A DNA stretch of 64,000 bases, taken from positions 764,046,173 to 764,110,172 of the forward strand of contig NC_081408.1 in the NCBI RefSeq assembly GCF_030272615.1. Reading direction: 5' to 3'. The notes beneath the pieces are model-generated. The model was given only the letters and a program-made list of their open reading frames with translations. It ran no database searches and had not been told where the DNA came from. This DNA is from Cryptomeria japonica (taxonomy: Eukaryota > Streptophyta > Pinopsida > Cupressales > Cupressaceae). The translations under genes and the position numbers were made by a program. Numbering within the stretch: position 1 is the stretch's first letter; every line of letters begins with the position of its first letter. Of this stretch, positions 24,351 through 36,280 are shown in pieces.

Positions 24351-25663
24351 TGTAGCTAGGAAATGTGGAAATCATCAAAGCAAATCAATATTAATCTAGC
24401 TCAATCACGAAAGCTCAAACGCAATGACCAATCCTAAAAACACTCAATAAAGACATGAAAACAAGACATCAATTCAAACGCAAACCATTGCAAACTTGGA
24501 TGTCTCCTTCATGTGGCTCCATTGTCCTTCTTTCTCCTTTAAATAGCTTTTGTTTGTGGATCTCACCTACTAGTGCATAAGCATGATGTGAAAGCAAGTA
24601 GACAAGATTGTAGCGCAAGAATACTCGAAGCGTGATTGATTCGACCTGGTATTAGTCTTGATTGAAGAAATTCATCCAATTTATAGACAAATTAGAGAAA
24701 AGATCAGATTAGCATGAAAGTGATTCGAATGGAAATTCAAATCAAGAATAGAAAAATTATGACACATGTATGACAAATTGCTATGCAAGGATTTATGACA
24801 AGATTATGACAATTTATGACAAATTGCTATGCAAGAATTTATGACAAGATTTTGAAATAGAAATAGACATTTAGGAATTTAGGAGAAATTAGAAAATTAG
24901 GTTAGAAATGATGACCTGGAATTTAGGAAATTGATAAAAATTAGGTAAATTAATTAATAATTTCTCATTCATTAATTAATTTACAAAAATAGGAGGAATT
25001 AATTAGACAATTAAATAAACATTTAATTGTGACAAGAAGACTTAGGATAGATAAATAAATTATTTATCCTAAAGAGAAAATGGAGATAAAATGACAAACA
25101 AGGTTAAATGACTAAATCATGAAACCCTAGAAGATAAATTAGAAATGCAAGGACAACAATTAGGTCTTGATGTAAGATTGATTTAATGTCGATTCAATCA
25201 TGATTTTGAATTGATAAATGATTTGATTGATAAATGCGCCAATTAACGAGGAACAATGACTAATTGATCCAAATTGACATGATTAAGAAGGACGACGATC
25301 GATGTCAAATTGAACGCAAAATGACAAAAACGTCAACGATCGATGACAAAATAGATTGCAAAACGACAAGATTGAAAAGAGGACAAAACCCTAATTAGGA
25401 TTGACGATGTCCAAAATATGACAAATGAGCACACACATTGATGCGACGGGATAAGATTGACCAAAATCATGACTGAAGATTGTTGTCGACAAGACCAAAT
25501 TTGGAAGCAAGATAAATGAAGAATGCAGAAGGACTCGATGCTCGCAAATGATAAAAACCAAGTGCGTGACATAGAAGAAATGTTAATGCAACGCAAAAAC
25601 CCTAAAATAAGGCAATGCGCAAATGTTCAAGTATGACTCGTTGACCATTTTTAGGTGTCTACA
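24351..25663 (-). mobile_element. Solo LTR (1313 bp) inside copia gag-protease
   Basis: It has exact TGTAG...CTACA termini and a perfect 5-bp target duplication ACCAC (24,346-24,350 and 25,664-25,668). In minus sense it starts TGTAGACACCTAAAAATGG and carries a TATA box at 24,679-24,688. No internal genes, so it is the product of LTR-LTR recombination. The first 18 bases match the LTR at 11,852, but the rest does not. Confidence 0.9.
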
Positions 25664-25668
25664 ACCAC

Positions 25669-26590
25669 TATCAACAACAATAAGACAATCCCTCTTGTCT
25701 TTACCCTTATACATCTTGAATTTCTCTTTCTTGTGTTCATTTTCACCATTAGGACAATTAGCAGCTATGTGGCCAATCTTGTTGCATGCAAAACATTTTA
25801 AAGGTAGTTTACCTTTGTATTTGTCAGTGCCTCTAGGCAGTCGCTTTGCCAACAATACTTCAAGCTCCACTAAATTGTGTTCATCATCAGCATCTCTATT
25901 GGATCTAGATTCATCACCATCACTAGCATCTCTACTTTTTTTCACAGATGGGTTAGAGATAGAAGCTCTGAATGCAAACTCTGATTTATGTATACTACCA
26001 TCATAACCTCTAATTCAAAAGCAATAAGTTTGCCAATGATAGAGGACCAAGAGTTACCTTAGTTTTGTCTATGACTTCAACTTCTGAATAGTTGCAACTC
26101 GGATAGCGTAGACCGGTAGCAGGGTTCTCAGGACCTTACTAATCACTGTGGCATCTTCCACTTTCCCTCCTGCACTCTTTATTTCACCGACTATCTCTTT
26201 TATCCTTTGACCATACTGCTGGATATTCTCACCTTCAGTCATTCGCATATCATCAAAATTTCCTCTTACACTCTCTTCTTTATCAATATTAACATGTTCA
26301 TCATGTCTATAAATCTCTTCAATTTTTTGCCATACCTCATGTGGAGTCTCTAGACCATGACCATCTACATATTCAGCATCAGATAGAGAACTGATAATGG
26401 CCTCTAATGCTTGATGATTTTGTTGTTGTTCTTTCTTCAGATCATCAGTCAAAATCCCAGTAGGTGCAACATATTTAGTATTGATATGTTCCCAATACTG
26501 ACTTCCCAGACTCTTTATGTAAATTTTCATTTTGTCGCTCCATATCCTATAGTTTTCTCGATTAAACTTCAGACCTTCCTTCTTCATCAT
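25669..26590 (-). pseudogene. Copia gag with zinc knuckle
   Basis: The first part (26,590-26,069) contains LKFNRENYRIWSDKMKIYIK, then EVWQKIEEIY and a run ending IISKVLRTLLP-like text, the typical copia gag domain that forms the particle shell. After a frameshift, 25,945-25,669 gives CFACNKIGHIAANC, a CX2CX4HX4C RNA-binding zinc knuckle, followed by a Lys-rich stretch up to the solo LTR. The gene follows the 5' LTR and primer site directly, as expected. Confidence 0.85.
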
Positions 26591-26646
26591 GATCTACAAG
26601 ATCTTTTCCTCAAGCTGTTAGGCTTAGATTTTAGAGGACCTGAGAT

Positions 26647-26658
26647 GCTCTGATACCA
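26647..26658 (-). promoter_or_regulatory. Primer binding site of nested copia element, tRNA-iMet
   Basis: The minus-strand sequence TGGTATCAGAGC is the standard copia site complementary to the 3' end of initiator methionine tRNA, two bases inside the LTR. Confidence 0.92.
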
Positions 26659-26831
26659 ATTGATGGTATGATGAAAGAATAAGTATCTGACAGATTACTG
26701 AGAGGAGGGGTGAATCGGTAAATTGAAAAACTGATACAAACTTCCCAATCTCAATTTCAATCACACAAAGTAAACTTATCAATGAAATAACTCTATCAAG
26801 ATAATATTTCACAAGTAAAATTGGTTAACTT

Positions 26832-28316
26832 TGTAGACGTATAAAAATGACCATATTCCTAAATGAAAATTTTATGTTCATTTCTCTATTTAATTAAATC
26901 CAATTTAATTAAATTGTCCACATTCTTCTATTTTATTAAGTAAATTACTCAATTTATTTAAATAAAATTCACTATACCCATTTAATGAATAAATCATTTT
27001 ATTCAATTAAATCCCCCTATCCACTTTTAATTAAATTCAAATTTAATTAAATGGTTATCCTAAATTGAATAAATCTAATTTATTTAATTTCCCCAAATTG
27101 CAACCAAATTGAATTAAATTACTTTATTTCAATTAAATCCTATTATCCCTCCATCCACTTGCAAAATCCTAAACCCCTTTCTAATTCCTTCTAGAATATT
27201 CTAAGCGCTTCTAATTAACCTAATCCTTCCTCTAAACTTTGTCACATCCCTAAGCAAAAGGGAAGTCACTTCTCAAACCTCAAAGTCTTTGATAACCATT
27301 AAAGGCTTTCAACCTTCAACCACTTAAAACCTCAAAGTCTTTGATAACCATTGAAGGCTTCCAACTTTCAACCACTTAATCCCCAAAGTCTCCAATAACC
27401 ATTAATGGTTAACTCAAACCCTCCTACATGGTTAAAACATTTGTTTTGACTCAACCTTCATCCAACCCAAGGGTCTCATTAGGCCTTTAATGCTTTGACC
27501 ATGATTATCTCTTAATCATTTGCACAAAGGTTTATCCTTTGATTAACTCTTAATCTAGTGGATAATCCTAACTTAGACTTGACTCTTACCCTCTAGATAA
27601 CCATAAGGTCTTCTCAGGCCTTTAATGCCTCCAACCCCTTCTCTCAACCCAACCCTATGTTGACACTTGTCACCATTTCATTGGTGACAATTACAAACAT
27701 GGATCCCCAACTTTCAAACTCAACCCTTGATTAAATCATTCAATCCTGACCATCCATTGCCCTATTCTTGCTATAAATAGAGCTCTCATTCCTCCATTTT
27801 CAACAATCATCATCCTCCAAATTTGTATTATCACACTTATGCTCAAATACATTCAAGCTTTCACATATCATTTTATGCTCATCATTCTAGCCTCTCTTGA
27901 AATAGAATTTAGTCTAAATATGCATGTTTAGAATACTTTCTTTATCATTTAGCTCAATCATAGACTAAATATATTATGTTAGGATGGTATTCATACTAAC
28001 CTTGTCATATTATCATCTAGTTTATTGCATTTCTAGAATCATACATAGCTTAGAATACATCTCATTCTAAAATCAATCAAAGCATCCCTCATTCTCGCAT
28101 TTGCCATCCCTAAACCATTTTGCTCAGTGATCTAAGAGCAAAAACATTGGTTTGAGGGACATTGTGAGATAGAGAACCATGGGACCCACCTTGGGAAGCT
28201 GAGTAACACATCGTTACTCCATAGCTTGCATCAAGAAGTCCTGTGTGTGTGTGTGGACTAGTATTCAACAATATTTTCACATATTAAGTTTTATCAGCCC
28301 ACTTTTCCCGCATACA
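26832..28316 (+). mobile_element. Solo LTR (1485 bp) inside copia LTR
   Basis: It is flanked by a perfect 5-bp duplication AACTT (26,827-26,831 and 28,317-28,321). Termini are TGTAGACGTATAAAAATG and TTTTCCCGCATACA. A TATA box CTATAAATAG lies at 27,771-27,780. The same family is present in inverse orientation at 43,522-44,965. Confidence 0.9.
27771..27780 (+). promoter_or_regulatory. TATA box of solo LTR
   Basis: CTATAAATAG followed by AGCTCTCATTCC. The inverted copy at 44,023-44,032 keeps the same word. Confidence 0.6.
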
Positions 28317-29803
28317 AACTTAACAGTAAATAACTTTAAACTCATAAACATCCAAATGCTTTATCATATGTCAACATACTTCATTTTTCAATGCTTCTGG
28401 TTATCATGCCTTATCAGAATAGTTAAGTAGTTAATTAAAACAATTGTAAGATCATAACCACAAAAACATTCACCACATGACACAGATATTTTTGATGTGG
28501 AAACCCAAATGGGAAAAAAACCACGGTGAGATGAGACTCACAAGATAGCTATCTGAACTCTTCTAAAGTTCGCCTTACTAGGAGCCAAGCTCGTTAAAGC
28601 TTTTACAAAAGTCCTATTAAGAACTGATCTTGTTAGGAATCACACGGTTAAGGGATTTACAACAAATGCCTTGATAAAAGCAAGTAACCTATTACAAGTA
28701 ACCTCGGTAGAGGATTTGAGAATCCAAGCTAATGGATCACATTGTTAGAGAATTTAAGAAGTAACCAAGCTTGTTAGAGCTTACCTGGTTAGGGGATTTC
28801 AATTTTGTTGTAATTGTTAGAAGACAATAGGATTTTCTTGATCTATCTAAATATAACTACACTTGCTTGATCAGATCCTTTTAAGATTCAATCTACCTTT
28901 ACTCAAACTGCAGATTCATTATCCTGTTCGGCAGCCACACACTCAACTGATTTCTACCAACACCTTTTACAAAACAACTTCATCGACCTTATAACAAATC
29001 AATTAGGTCGGTAACTTAACAAAAACCTAATTCTCTCATAGAGATTACAAACAAATCAGTTCAAGTATGACCGTTAGATTTACATAGCAATCGGTACACA
29101 TTATTCAAGAAAACTCCAACCGCTCCTTGATCACCGCTTCATCGGACTTTGTAACTCATCACACGCTTCACATTAGATGCAATACACTTTACTCATTCCC
29201 TAGACAAAACACACTAAAACAATTTGAACTTATCTTCATACAATGAGCACACGTGTCGTCCTCATTACCGCTCATCATCATATCATAAACCAACATAACC
29301 AATTCAAAAATCTTAATCGGTTGGGGTTTAACAAAAATAACTGGTAGGGTTTACCGGTTATATAGGGCTTATCCTCTTATATCGGTTACCGGTTCAACTC
29401 ACATACGTGCATACCAGTTTATAATATCTTCCACAAAGCTCTTCCTACCGGTTACAAGACAATAACAACAATATCAGCAATATCATAAATATCATTACCA
29501 GTTAATTGACATCAATGACAACATAACATATCATTAATGCAATCTTCATGCAAATGCCAACATAATTATCGACTTACCTATCATGGTTCTATGGGTAGAT
29601 GTGTTTGTCCTTATCCTTGGATAAAGTCTAGTAAGGTAAATCGTACCAAAGAAGAATAGTGAGGTAAGTTCCACTATTATTTATGACAAGGATATTTGTA
29701 TATCCCTGTTCATAGATCTTATTCTTTTTATGAATGACTAACAATGGCCATCAAGCATTATTAGTCCATATATCCACTTTGGGATAGTGATATAATATGG
29801 AGA

Positions 29804-30098
29804 TGTTAGAAATATTATATCATTAGGCATGTTAGCACATTTGTTATAGTTTGTCAGAATATATGTGTAGGTTAATATAATATCATAATATTTGATTGTA
29901 AAAGTTTTTGTAGGGATTTGAGTGCTAAATAAATCATCTATGTAAAGGGAATTTTTATAAGAAATTTCTTATAATATAGGAGATGAAACTCCAATAAATA
30001 TGTATTGTCTTTTGGAATGAAAATAAGGAACAGAATCATATTCTCTTGTGCATAAAATTTGTGTTTAGCTTCTATAAACTCTTCTCATATATGATACA
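29804..30098 (+). mobile_element. 3' LTR of plus-strand copia element
   Basis: It is collinear with 16,063-16,350: it begins TGTTAGAAATATTAT, shares ATAGGAGATGAAACTCC and ends in AGCTTCTATAAACTC followed by a diverged terminus. The 3' boundary and target duplication are uncertain. Confidence 0.65.
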
Positions 30099-31300
30099 AT
30101 TTTCATTTGAGGAGGAGTGGTTGGATGTGGATAGGCATGATCATTAATTAAAAAATAATTCTTAAACAATAACATAAGGCATTTTAAGCTCACATTTTCC
30201 TTGGCCACCAAGTTTGGATCAAGCTATGAATGGTAGTTATTTATTTTTTCTTCTTATAGGTCACATTTTTTAGGTATTCCTTTTGGAGATTCCTCCTTTC
30301 TATTTGTCAACCCCTTGATGCCTAACCCTCTCTCACAAGGCTTACACCAAGGAGATGATATCATAGATTATGAAAAATTTCATCATTTTCCTCAGTATCC
30401 CTATCTCTATCAAGATTTAAAGTTTCCTCATAATCTTCTATATACTACCAAAGTAGGCTCCCAACAAAAAAATTAATGTTATGGGGAGTCGTAGAATAAA
30501 GTTTTGAGACCCAAAGTCTATTCTATTTGTTGTATCTATACCCCAAACTTAGTAGTAAGAAAGATACAAAAGGTTAACGTAGAATACATAATAGATAGGT
30601 TAGTAGGATAACACATAAACAAAAATTAAATTACATTTATATCGTGACACGGATAATAGATAACTTTGTATATTCATTTGGATATCAAAATTTTCTCATC
30701 ATCTACATCTATATAATTTTCCTTTCTACTATATTATTTCATTTTACTTGAGCGATAGTTCTTTTAAATATTTTCCTATTCTTCTCCCTTTGACTTCTTT
30801 TACTTCGTTACATAATATTATCTCTTATACATATATTTATCTAACAGGAAATTTCTCTTATAATCTATTGCATGTCTTGAAGGTTTATATTCAATTAAGA
30901 CTTTCACAATCTCCTTGTAATGGTTTGTGGTATGATTTTATATTGCTCTGCCAATGGAATATTCCCTACTAACAAATACAATAAAACATCTAAGAACTCT
31001 TATTTTATGAGGATTCCTAGATCATCATAAATAATTAAATGATGGATACCAAAGTAGTGATGATAAAACTATCCCCTACAAATGGATGGTTGATAATTTC
31101 TAGCACTACTTCACCATGTCCAATTTGAATAAGTGTCTTATATTAACAAAAAAATTGTTGATGTAATGTGGACTATTGATTCCCTCCTATAAATGCCACA
31201 AGATAGCCAACAATGTTAATTATTGGTTGAGCAATTTGATATAACTACATATGAAACCCTTGACATTGAACTAGTATAAAATTGTTGGTCCCAACTCCTC
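30099..31300. other. Unassigned AT-rich DNA
   Basis: No gene is supported. The frame at 30,748-30,972 is a low-complexity reading. The last 100 bases may be the 5' extension of the gypsy integrase relic that follows. Confidence 0.3.
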
Positions 31301-31880
31301 CTAGGAATCATGACATATATACTTATATTTGTGACCAAACTCTTTTTCCTAACCTTTCACATAACCAACAAAAGGCATTCCTCCAATGCTCATCATGTTC
31401 ACTTTCCTTGGCAATATCTTATATCAAAGGGGTTTTGATGGCACCTTAAAGTGATGTTTAAATTTGGAAGAGGGTGACCTCTAAATCAAATAAGTACATG
31501 AAGATGTTTGCGGACCCCACACTAGTCATATTATTCTCACTAAGAATTTTCTTAAACTATGATATTGTCAACTTACCATGGAACAAAATGTATACCAATA
31601 TGTCAATAAATATCTAGTTAATTAGCAAGATGGAGACATCATTCATGCCCCATCTCATTCAATGTTGTTTATCATAGCTCTTTGGCCATTTTATACATGG
31701 GTCTCAATCTTGTTGGTGAGGTTAACCTATGCTCCTCTATTGGTCATAAGTTTATTAATACTACCATTAATTTTTTCACTAAATGGGTTAGAATCATTCC
31801 ATTCACTAATATTGTTAGCCAAAAAAATTCCAAATTAATTCTCCACCACTATGGAATCCTTTAACCATATCAGCCATGAT
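31300..31880 (+). pseudogene. Ty3/gypsy (Tat-type) integrase relic
   Basis: Frames with several stops give VHEDVCGPH (zinc-binding region), YCQLTMEQNVYQYVNKYL and DIIHAPSHS, then at 31,682-31,864 GLNLVGEVN, GHKFINTTINFFTKWV and IIPFTNIV. This matches in order the integrase of the Tat element at 50.6-50.9 kb (VLDLVGKIN, GHKFILTATKYLTKWI). The piece stops before the second catalytic Asp. The 3' end lies about 130 bp before an LTR, so it looks like the end of one element truncated at another. Confidence 0.75.
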
Positions 31881-32013
31881 GGTAAATCCTTAAAAAATTA
31901 TAAGGTTCATGCCTTCTATGAGCCAAATAACTAATGCAATCAAGGATGGAGGGTTTAGAATGGACTGTCCAATCTTACAACACAATTCAACATAGTACTC
32001 GACAAAAGTGTAC

Positions 32014-33142
32014 TGTCCTAAATTGTACGCCCATACAATTTTGTCCTCACTTGAGCCCTCACCTTGACATTCATCCCCTAAGGCCTGATTGAAACCCTGA
32101 TTCTGCTCACACTATGTATCAAGCTCAAATTTTCATGATCTACATTTCTCTCCCCAATATCCTAGGACCCTGATATCTAGGACCAAGGTGTCTAGTGCCC
32201 TGGTCCTCTCCAATAGGGCCCATTTTGGGGCCTCATAATGATAACATAACTTGAGAAGGAACCTAGATCCTATGTCGGCTCATGTCAAAAAATTAATTTA
32301 TTTTTTCAACTAACATGTATAAAAGGAGGTCTACCCCTCTCATTTTGACACCCATCAATCACAAATTCATATCAAGCATTCATAATTCAATTTCAAGATC
32401 TCAATTACATCAAGTGAGCAACCAATTAGTCTTCTTTCAAGCATTGGAGTAGAAGTAAAGTCAAGATTCAATCATTGGAGATGACATCCATGTTATATTT
32501 TTTATGAAGTATATCTACATGAAACCCTATAACATTAGTGTTTCACACATTTTCAACCTTTCCTTCAAAAGGAAAGCATTTCCATTATAGTACTTTATTT
32601 ACATTTCAATTTTATTTCATGGTTAATTCCAAAACTCTAGTTTGACCTAAGGCAAACCCCTATTCCAAACCATTTTATCTTCTCTACTATGTGTAGGAAA
32701 AGGTACAGAGTTGTAATTATCAGGATAGACATTATTCGCAAAGACGAACAAGTTCCCTCTTGGATGGAAAATTTTTTAGAGAACCAAGGGGATAGACACC
32801 ATGATCTTGACAATTTAGGTCAAGCTTCTAGGAACATTTTTGAACCTTCATATATTACTCAGATCTATGTTTGTGGCTCTATTTGACAAATGTAGCTCAT
32901 TGTTTATACGTGACTGCTTCAATTTACACACATTTACCCTAATTTTAGTTTCATTAATTAAATCAATTCAATTTAAAGTGAAAAAAGAGGCACATCTAAA
33001 ACCTACAGAATCTTATCAAAATCTAAATCGATCAAGGCTACGATCTATCAAATTTCATATTTCCCCAATGTGATGGTCTCTAAGCAAAAAATAGCGATTT
33101 TACTACATCAAAGGGTGAAACCCTAATTTTTCACCATTTACA
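32014..33142 (+). mobile_element. 5' LTR of a second Tat-type element
   Basis: It starts TGTCCTAAATTGTACGCCC, has a TATA box at 32,317-32,326 (GTATAAAAGG) and ends TTTACA three bases before a primer-site-like sequence. The gag relic follows at the expected distance. No second LTR was found; boundaries rest on the TG/CA ends and the primer site. Confidence 0.6.
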
Positions 33143-33145
33143 TTA

Positions 33146-33165
33146 TGGTGAACCCAACATCTTAC
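33146..33165 (+). promoter_or_regulatory. Probable primer binding site
   Basis: TGGTGAACCCAACATCTTAC lies three bases after the LTR end. TGGTGAACCC is a common plant gypsy primer-site form. The priming tRNA cannot be named with certainty. Confidence 0.5.
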
Positions 33166-33650
33166 ACCTTAATCTTTTATTTATGTTCTCAAATCTGAGT
33201 GTTTATATATTTACAAATTCAAATTTACATGTACAAGTTTAATTTTCAATTGAATTACGTAAATTTAGAGGTTAAATTTACAAAAACCGTCATTTTTAAT
33301 TCTAAAATTGAACTTGTGGGTTGCTTAATTTGGATTCATCATATCTAATTATTTATAGAATTTAAAATTCAAATTTTCACTCATAGATCTCATTTTCAAT
33401 TGAATTACATAAATCTAATGGTTGAATTCACAAAAACCCTGATTTATAATTCTAAAAATTACTTGTGGGTTGCATAATTTTTCAAATTTATTTTCGGATT
33501 TGATCTTTATGATATGTTGATTTAGAGGCATTTATCTTTCAAATTCACAAATTACATTTCTTAATTAATTGGTTAATCAATCACTTTACAAAATTTTGCA
33601 TGCTTTAATCATAATTTTCAATTTCAAATTGAAATTTCCCTCCTTTGTGA

Positions 33651-34760
33651 ATGAGTTTTGTTAACATTAGCCCTACCTACAATATTCCTGTGAAAAGAAG
33701 TTGTAGAATTAAGGCTTCCCAAGGTTTAATTACTAAAGATATGGAGCCTAATTTGGATAAATTATTTCATGAGAATGTTGGTTATTCCTCTAATCCAAAA
33801 AATGATGCCATTTATCCCTATTCTTTTCATAATTCTCTTGATGTTGATGAATCACTAACTAGTTTTTCAATTGACCAATTGGAGAAGATTGACAATGAAT
33901 TTGAAAATATTCAACAATGGATGAGTCAACAATACCCAAAAAATGAGGTAATTCCATTGATTGAAGGATTAAAAAGAATGGTGCACAGTGATAAAATTGG
34001 TGTTGATTTGTTGCACGGCCTTGCTCATATTGTTAACACTAATATCATGCCTATCAAAAGCTATGCCAAAATCCTTGGATACACTCAAACCACTAGTCAA
34101 GTTAATCATTCTATCCTTATGCCTACATCCTTGCCTAGTGTGCCTACATTTACATCTTATATCATGACTACTTTCATACAAAATGTTAATCCTACACATG
34201 TTACTCAAGGGGGCAACTTTGTTAATTAAAATTCTTTTATACTTCCTTTTGTGAGTCTTCCATTTGTGACACAATCATCTCCCACACCTACATATCATAG
34301 TGTTGCACCTCCTCACTCTCAACTTTTATCTACATACAACAATGTTACTTGTCTATCACAATCCAATATGTCCAATTTCAATCCATCCACCAAAGCAACC
34401 ATCAATAACTTAGCCCAAACTATTTCATCCCTACAACAACAGTTAGCTTCCATTACACAATCCAAGTTTAATGTACCCACATTTTATGTAGTGGGCTCAT
34501 TATTCAATGACATTGTCTTTGTTGTCCCTCCTAAACATATGGAAGTCCCTCGATTGGAGCTTTACAATGGAAAAAGTGATCCCTTGACTCATGAAAATAT
34601 TTCCAACTTTGTGTAGTGATTTTGTTCATTATCAAAAACTTATGGCTAAATTACTTTTCTCAAACCTTTATGCATAAAGCTTTGCAATGATATTTTTCTT
34701 TGTAATCCCCCTCCATGTTTTGCTTTAGATACATGCTACTTTGATTTATTAGACTATGTC
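33651..34760 (+). pseudogene. Tat-type gag, truncated
   Basis: One frame runs 33,651-34,616 with a single TAA at 34,227-34,229. The N-terminal part is acidic; the later part has a Gln-rich helix (TISSLQQQLASITQ) and then PRLELYNGKSDPLTHE, the start of the gypsy gag domain. Shifted frames continue to about 34,760 with KLMAKLLFSNLY and KALQ, typical of the same domain. The protein forms the particle shell. The rest of gag and all pol are missing. Confidence 0.72.
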
Positions 34761-35442
34761 CGCTTCATTTTGTGTGTATGGAAGCATTCATGTGATCTTT
34801 GTTGCTTATGTATTTTAGGACATGATTATTGCTATATTTCATTGAGTTCCAGGATATTGATGTTTGAATTGAGATACTTATGACATGGATTCTATTTTGA
34901 TGATTCATTATGATGCATTATGTGATGTAAATTTATGTTTTGATGATATCATTTGATTATTCATAATGTGATATTTTGTGCATTGCTTGTTGGGGGTTTA
35001 GGGTATGAGGAATGATTTTGTATTACTCATTCGTGAGTTTCATACAATGTCATGATTTCCTATCACTAGTTGGGATTAGAGATTTATATGTATATATGTA
35101 TGTTTGTATACAACATGTTTTTGGTGCAGGTTTGCAGGTACTAGACATCAACTCCACCTGGTTCCATAGGTCTGAGTGTGTCTTTATAATTCCTAATGGT
35201 GGTAAAAGGACATAGTACAAGGGCCAAATTATACCTATTCCTAGCCATTGTCCTAATCTAGGGACAATTATGTAATTTTCATGTTATCTCGTCAAATTTG
35301 TCATGTGGACAATATTTGGTCACAAAATTGTCAATGGTGAGTCTTGTTTAGATGTTGGCACTATTTTATAATTTGTTTGAGTGTGATGCATTTTATGTGA
35401 TTATTAATATTAATTATAGCCTATGTGTTGTAAATTAAATTA
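34761..35442. other. Unassigned AT-rich DNA
   Basis: No gene or element edge can be supported. Confidence 0.3.
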
Positions 35443-35457
35443 ATAACTAAATAATTT

Positions 35458-35723
35458 TTATTTTTATTTTGATAGGTAATAGGTCGTAGCCGCAATATTT
35501 TGAATTATTATTATTATTATTATTATGTTTTGATTAGATCGACCCAAGACCTTCCCCATCCTATGGAAGGCCAAGAGTCACAGCTTAGAATTCCACTTTA
35601 GATGTCCCTATTGGGAATTGAACTTGGGTCTCCACAATGAGAATCCAGTGTTTTAACCAGTTAAGCTCAACCACTTGGACTTAATTTAAAGAGTAATAGG
35701 CCTAAGCCGTAATATTTTGAATA

Positions 35724-35755
<32 letters not shown>

Positions 35756-35909
35756 GTTTGATTAGATTGACCCTAGACCTTCCCCATTTTTATGGAAGGC
35801 CAAGAGTCATGGCTTAGAATTCCACTTTAGATGTCCCTATTGGGAATTGAACTTGGGTCTCCACAGTGAGAACCCAGTGTTTTAACCAGTTAAGCTCAAC
35901 CCCTTGGAC
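35458..35909 (-). mobile_element. tRNA-derived SINE dimer with one shared target duplication
   Basis: Two head-to-tail copies of one SINE (about 35,458-35,688 and 35,689-35,909), in minus sense. Each has an A box (GAGCTTAACTGG) and a B box (AGTTCAATTCC) 44 nt apart, a body ending GGTCNANCTAATCAAA and an (ATA/ATT)n tail followed by ATTCAAAATATTRCGGC. The pair, not each copy, is flanked by the 15-bp duplication AATAACTAAATAATT (35,443-35,457 and 35,910-35,924). Confidence 0.85.
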
Positions 35910-35998
35910 AATAACTAAATAATTATTATTGCAGCTTTAAATGTAATTTTTATTTAATAAATATATTTTAATATTGGATAATTTTTAATAAATGAGTT

Positions 35999-36280
35999 TA
36001 TGATTTATCGTTTATTATTTATTGTTTATTATTATTTATTATTTATTATTTATTATTTATTATTTATTATTTATTATTTATTTTTATTTATTTTTATTTA
36101 TTTATTGTTTATTATTTATTGTTTATTGTTTATTGTTTACTATTTATTATTTGTTTATTGTTTATTGTTTATTATTTATTATATATTATTTATTGTTTAT
36201 TGTTTACTATTTATTATTTGTTTATTGTTTATTATTTATTATTAATTGTTTATTGTTTATTGTTTATTATTATTATTGTG
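35999..36280 (+). repeat. Heptamer microsatellite (TTTATTA/TTTATTG)n
   Basis: About 280 bp of seven-base units, mostly ATTATTT and ATTGTTT, with short irregular spacers. The Ile/Leu/Tyr-rich open frames across it are artefacts. Confidence 0.9.

Larger units (their letters stand above)
20053..29562 (-). mobile_element. Nested Ty1/copia retrotransposon, minus strand, with two solo-LTR insertions
   Basis: The element has 1.4-kb LTRs at both ends (20,053-21,479 and 26,661-29,562, the latter interrupted), with minus-sense termini TGTTGG...CCATCA. The flanks give a 5-bp target duplication, GAATT/TAATT, with one mismatch. Internal order on the minus strand is primer site, gag, protease, integrase, truncated reverse transcriptase, RNase H and polypurine tract. 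Stops are frequent and the reverse transcriptase core is deleted, so the copy is inactive. It sits inside an older plus-strand copia element. Confidence 0.88.
26661..29562 (-). repeat. 5' LTR of nested copia element, interrupted by a solo LTR
   Basis: It matches 20,053-21,479 in order. Removing the insert at 26,832-28,316 and one target copy leaves about 1412 bp. Confidence 0.85.

Noticed and set aside
35600-35690. tRNA gene
   Set aside because: Same reasoning: a SINE promoter within a repeated, target-flanked unit.
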